DNA of 64,000 nt from Ischnura elegans (lineage: Eukaryota; Arthropoda; Insecta; Odonata; Coenagrionidae), in the NCBI RefSeq assembly GCF_921293095.1, contig NC_060249.1, positions 74,411,907-74,475,906 on the forward strand. Reading direction: 5' to 3'. Positions 58,801-64,000 of the stretch are shown piece after piece. The first letter of the stretch is position 1. Each line of letters starts with the position of its first letter. The notes below the pieces were generated by a model that did not search any database, was not told where the DNA came from, and was given only the letters and a program-made list of their open reading frames with translations. Both the position numbers and the translations under genes were made by a program.

Positions 58801-61800
58801 TACTTCCGTCTATGTCTATTGGTTTACTTGTTTAATATTGATGTTTAACACTTTGGCTACTAACAGTTAAATCTTAATATCCTTATTTCAGTGACACTCA
58901 ATGAGTAGTTGGTGAAAAAATCAGCGTCTTTGTGGGGAAAAAACGAGAATATATTTCCTCATTAATTTTTAAAATACTGTTTAAATTTTTGATGCTCGCC
59001 TAAATGTGATACATTATATGCGCTGTTTAGGTAATTCAAAATTGATAATACGCCTCAATTTTAATCATGCTTTGAATATTTCGTGACGGTGTGGCTGACT
59101 ATCTTTAAATGATCGCTTATTTCCGTTGGAGGGATGGTTAGTGGGGAGTTCGTCCTCCAACGCCCTCGATCGATAATCGGTTTGCGTTGCAAAATCCTGA
59201 GTTTAGCGTCTAGACCCTCCTCAGTTTCCCATATCGACCGTCGCGTCGGTCTTTCGTTTCCATCGTTCGGCTTCCGCATCAATTCTCGGCTCTCTCGCAA
59301 ACGGACTCGTGTGCGAGGAATCGACTTGTTCGTCCCTCGCCAGTAGCACCACATATCGGAAGCATCCGTCACCCAATCGATCGACAACTTCGTCCGTGCA
59401 TTGGAATATTGTTCCCATATTGTATTGAAATTCTCACATCTGCACGCGAAGCAACGGAGACGGTTACTCATTGATGCAAACATCATCGGGTTGACAAGAT
59501 TTTTTTCAAGGGCGGTCTGGGAAAGGTGAATCTTCGGAATAGCCAATGTTGAAAGATTTAAAATTTGCTTCTCGATGATAAATTTATTTCCAAGACCTCT
59601 ATTGTGCTGCGTTCGAAAGTAGTATGTATTGTGTTGACTAAATGTTAGTGTTATTTAACGAATTTTGGAATTATGAAGTTGAATTTTTTCATGATAAATA
59701 TTTAGCAAATATTTTTTGAGCTGGGAGATTTGTTATGAACTTTATTGATAAATTTTGGCATTTACGGCCATTGTTTTCTGTTTCTGAATGACATGTAAGA
59801 TTCCACCTTTGTAGTTTTTTTAGTTGTGCCGTTAAAAATGTCATTTTTGTTTGCTTTTCATCACTGCCTCCTGTGATTATGGATTTTCCGTAGGAAATGA
59901 TGAATTTTATGTGTTTAAATATAAAAATATTAGCTGAGATAATAGAGGTTTGTGAAATCATTCTCAGGATTTTTGATGATGAAGGTTGATGACGCATATT
60001 TACCATTCTGACTAGTTGCCCTACGGTGGCTCCAAAAAGGGAGTATTAACTTTTTCGCTCCAATATTATTCATCCTCTATGTGATTGATGTCCTAGGCGA
60101 AACGGTTTCCTATTGAAATATGCTATGTTCCCTTCGCCTTTGAGGTGAATAATTTCAATTTTAGAATTTGCCTTAGAAAATTCCGTACAATTCCTACATC
60201 CCAACTCAGTGGACGATAAGGTTGGTAGTTGCAACATCTCGGTAATTGCGGAATGCCGGAACGTAGTAATGGTAATACAGGTGTGTATTATTCTAGAATT
60301 TTCGAGGGACTTCTCGAGGAACATGACGCTTTGAATAAGCACTAAAACCTTCCAGAATAAGTTGCCTATAGTCCACCCACATAACACACATACCTGCCGT
60401 GTGGCTTGCCTACTACCGGTCCGTGGAGTCACCTTCATGTACCAGCCGTGTCTAATAGTATAATGAATTACACACGGTGAGGGAGATCGAGAAATAGTGT
60501 GTTTTTGGGGTTTATAAGATATCTTTCACGTTACTTCTTGTATTTATTTTTCGCATTATTATATGAAATGAATACGTACGGAAGCATTTCACGTTATGGT
60601 TTGATCAGCTTGGTTTTTGAGAAATAAGAACTTCAAGAAAAGGATAAATTATTTAGCTGTTAAAATAAATTAAAAAGAGCATTTAGAAGAATCATTCTTC
60701 GCCCTAATTGTACATAAAATTATCTTTTATAATGTTAACATATTTCGACTTGTTTTTCATGTGTGAATGTAAGGATTTATGTTTTGGTTGAGAATGTAGG
60801 ACTTCGTTTTTCTGCTATATTCCCCTAAGTGTGAAGGAGTGTGATTATGTATTCCGTTGAATATCAACTATTTTCTAAAAGTGTCAACTCTTTATTGGTG
60901 AAAGCGTGCAGTTTTTACTCCACTCTTCCTGAGATTGTGGAAGCTTTTACAGCTTTTCTTCGATAAAATATGTGATCAGATTCTTTTCTTGAAAGGCAAC
61001 GTGGGAATTCCGTTTTCATTAAAAAAAATAGTGGAGTTATATTTGTGCTTTGATCTCTTCTCCATAACGATTTGGCTGTCGATGGCTGCTGTCATGGTTC
61101 TCTGATGCAGCGATGCTCGGTTAAAAACCTCTCAGCAACGTGCCTCTTCACAAGGAAATAACAAAAAAGCATTTCGAAGAATATTTTTATGACCTTGGCC
61201 CATATAAAAATAATCATTTCAAATGTCTCTCTCTGAGATATAGAGATTCCCTCACATGCGATGAGGCGTCAATATCTGAATGCTTTTAACCTTGGTATGA
61301 AAATTTGGAAACGTGACGGACAAGGACGACGTTGATGCGTACGATGAAAGATGCCGGATTCTGGGCACAAAAGACCAGTTTTATCGGAAAATCCACGCTT
61401 AGAAAATACCAGATTCGAGTGACCACGTGCCATTGCATGATGTGAAGGCTACTGGTATTTCATATCGCTAGAACTCGTTATTATGTGCCAAAGTGTGTAT
61501 GCATTATATGCTCAACATGCATGATGTATCCGATGATTTTTTTCATTTATGTGTGTAGGACTTGCTGATTTCCTGGACCTCAGTGTCTGTGTTTCTTTTA
61601 AGTCTTATGCCATGGAGGGAAAAAATGAGTGGAATTCAGCTCATTTTTATTATGGCCCAAAATTAATGCTTTCAGGTCTTTTAATTAAGCTTTAATTCTA
61701 GTCCAAATTTAGGCTTTTGTATTAATAATCTTACTTATGGGTCATAGATCATGATATAAGTGGAGATTTGTTCAATTTCATTGCAGTCCAAAATTAATGC

Positions 61801-62880
61801 TTTCTGTTGGATATTCATACCAACGCGGCGAATTTCACACTAGCCTGAAATAGCTTCCTAGATGGTATTAATCGCCTCTATTGGCGGCGAAGTGCTGAGC
61901 ATGGTGAGCGAGTTAAGGAAACGTATAGATGAGTTTCGGCGGAGACAGAAGATTTGAGTGAAGGGAGCACTGAGCGGGGTGGGGATGTTATAAACAGTGC
62001 TATTAGAAGAATGTTAGATAAGCAATGGAGGGAAAAAATGAACTCAAGTTCAATGTGGTAGGGGTGACAGGCCTTCCTTTACCGGTAGAATACTTTGAAA
62101 AAGAGGTCCCGTAATACTTTCAGTTTTTGCTTTCGTGCTATCAAATGGTTCACATCGCGTTTTTCACCATGTAGAATATTCGTGTGGTGCAGTTTAATCA
62201 TCAATAATTTGAATAATGCAGACCCAGGTTACAAGCTGTGCTGCCATCATGAAGATGTCCAAATGTGGGCCGGTGTCGGTATCATTGCATGAGAGTTGAA
62301 AATTGTGGATTTTGGCAAGTTATTTATCATCGTCGATCAAAAATTCTGGGATTACTTTGGCGCAGCTCTCCACTCTACTGTTCTAACAGTTTATTTTTTA
62401 TATGTACTTCTTATTTATTCCCGTTTACATGCTTTATGGCTTGTGTTATGTAATTAATACGAGGTCTTTGATTGCAATTTCTTACCACATTATTTCTCTG
62501 ATATGGCGTCCAAGTATGTCACACCGAATTCCATTCAATCCCTTTACTGTCAGTGTTTTAATTGTCAATGTTAGGCCCTTGGTTTTCAATCTCGCATCCT
62601 ATCCCATTCTCATCTACCGCCAATTTAACAGTCTACAACCGGTTTCCGATACAGCGTTTTTTTATTGTCTCCATATATGAAGAAAGGCGAGGCTACGAGA
62701 ACGCTTCTTAAGCACTCCATGGAAATCTACCTTAATCGGTAGAATAATTTAATAATAGTTTCACTCTAACATGGTTTTAAAATTTGAATTTTGTTGTAAT
62801 TTTATTGTATTTCAATAAAAATGCTTGTTGTTCTTTTTTTAGTGTCATTATTATAAGAACTCAACAGTTCACTGTGGGAT
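55877..62880 (+). other. brp intron, unassigned, with CT-rich block
   Basis: About 56430-56990 is pyrimidine- and CpG-rich. Its open frames (up to 134 codons) are compositional. A CpG-containing stretch at 59110-59480 likewise has no recognised product on either strand. No second brp exon was recognised, although exons under 60 codons could be missed. Confidence 0.4.
57445..57560 (+). mobile_element. Possible SINE fragment
   Basis: TGGTCTGCGTGGTGGCCC followed about 35 bp later by GTGATTCGATTCC resembles A and B boxes of a tRNA-derived SINE. The tail is not definable. Confidence 0.35.
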
Positions 62881-63850
62881 TTCATGAATATGAATCATTA
62901 TGTCACGTAGGACTACATTCATTCTCTTTGTTGCAAGTGTTCAGATTTATGGGATTGAGGTTTTCATATTCCTATCTCATTCTCTATCAGTCTACATTCA
63001 ATCCCACCGCGCACACCGCTCCGACAACATTTTTTTCCTTGGCTCTTGATTTCAAATCGGCAATCGACTTCAACCCAAATGCCGACCTCAACCTCCCATA
63101 TTCCCGATGAATTAATTATTATAAAAAATATTTTCAATTTTTATCAAAAATAACAAATATCGGTGGTGCTTACAGTTTTAGACGTCATCAGCATTCATTT
63201 GTCCATTCATTCCTTCTGTTGCAAGTGTTCAGATTTACGGGTTCGAAGTTTTCACCCTCCCATCTCATCCTCAGGTGTACACCCCTCAGAAATAATATTT
63301 TTTCTGGCTCTCGATTTCGCATCGGCGATGGACTTCAACTCAATGGCAAACCTCACCCGCCTTTATTCCCGAATCTTTAATTATTATTAAATAAAATTTT
63401 CAATTTTTATCAAAGATAACAAATGTTGGTTGTGCTAACAGTTTTAGACGTCATCACCCTAAGAAATCAATAGTTCTTTGTGGGATTTCATGGCTATGAA
63501 TAATATTACGTCACTCTAGCTTCATTCAATATCTTTGTTGCAAATGTTCATACTATATACGGGCTCGTGGTTTTCATCCTTCCATCGCAAATTAATGTGT
63601 ACACCCCTCCGAAACTATATTTTTCTTCCTGGCTCTCGATTTCACATCTGCGATGGATTTCAACCCGATAGCAAACCTCACCAGCCCATATTCCCGATGC
63701 ATGGATTTCCCACACCCCTCCCTCAATCTACCGTCAATCCCACCGTGTACATTGTACACCCCTCCGAAACTATTTTTTTTCCCTGTCTCTCGATTTCAAA
63801 TCGGCGATGGACTCCAACCTCACCCGCCCATATTCGAGAATCGCCCGCGA
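62880..63850 (+). repeat. Diverged tandem repeat, ~290-320-bp units
   Basis: A TGTTGCAA landmark recurs at 62929, 63218 and 63536 (steps 289 and 318). A TCGATTTC/TTGATTTC plus GCGATGGA-TTCAA block recurs near 63043, 63308, 63636 and 63787. Units also share GTACACCCCTC-GAAA, ACCTCACC-GCC and CATATTCCCGA. The last unit is shortened. Three full units plus partials. Confidence 0.7.
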
Positions 63851-64000
63851 ATGCATGGATTTCCCTCCCCCCACCCTTTTCGCGTAGTACTATTCCCCCG
63901 TGTCTGCCGTCTCCACCCCCTTCTCCCACCGCTCTCCGCCCTCTCTCTCTCCGCCTCCTCCTATTGACGCCCGACGACGACCACGTGATGGAGCGGCAAA
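63851..64000 (+). other. CpG/CT-rich window edge
   Basis: The sequence turns CpG- and CT-rich and ends with an ATG (63988) followed by GAGCGGC. It could be the start of an exon, but too little is present to judge. Confidence 0.25.

Noticed and set aside
59061-59546. 161-codon minus-strand frame
   Set aside because: No recognisable family, embedded in brp intron. It could be a decayed gene fragment but I have no positive evidence.

Overview
The window is animal nuclear DNA, most likely from an arthropod and probably an insect with a large, transposon-rich genome. The evidence is two split genes with GT-AG introns, a first coding exon closely resembling insect Bruchpilot, and many eukaryotic mobile elements. 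There is no bacterial-style gene packing. I could not fix the species.

Left part (about 5.1-18.2 kb, minus strand): a complete chondroitin polymerizing factor gene (CHPF family). I assembled ten coding exons by hand. Every junction keeps frame and the conceptual protein is 837 residues. It is a Golgi type II membrane glycosyltransferase-fold protein in which the acidic metal-binding motifs of true chondroitin synthases are replaced in both domains. That is the mark of the polymerizing-factor branch rather than the synthase branch. Its introns and flanks carry four copies of one ~650-bp inverted-repeat element, hAT-like elements, a tRNA-derived SINE and a long fold-back element. Further left, at 0.77-2.6 kb, a Tc1-like inverted-repeat element carries a PIF/Harbinger-like MITE nested inside it.

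Middle (18.2-42.1 kb): intergenic DNA. It holds an 8.5-kb young Ty3/gypsy LTR retrotransposon on the minus strand at 24598-33067. It has a 4-bp target duplication, LTRs that differ by one substitution plus two repeat-length changes, gag-protease and RT-RNaseH-integrase reading frames, and a TAA codon between the two in one frame. Two copies of a small hAT MITE with perfect 8-bp target duplications lie on either side of it. From about 37.3 kb to 42.1 kb the DNA becomes CpG-rich and strand-asymmetric (purine/pyrimidine tracts), which fits the promoter and 5' leader of the next gene.

Right part (42.1-64 kb, plus strand): the first coding exon of brp (Bruchpilot, the ELKS/ERC/CAST active-zone scaffold), ending at a clean splice donor at 43124. 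No second brp exon is recognisable in the following 21 kb, which looks like one long intron. It holds two diverged tandem arrays, a fold-back element, and two MITEs with 8-bp target duplications.

The observation least explained by standard annotation is a shared RNA-like motif in four places, three of them inside inverted-repeat elements: CUGANGA (CAGAUGA in the fourth copy), one extra nucleotide, a hairpin, then GAAA. It resembles the conserved core of the hammerhead ribozyme. I present it as a lead, not as a demonstrated ribozyme.
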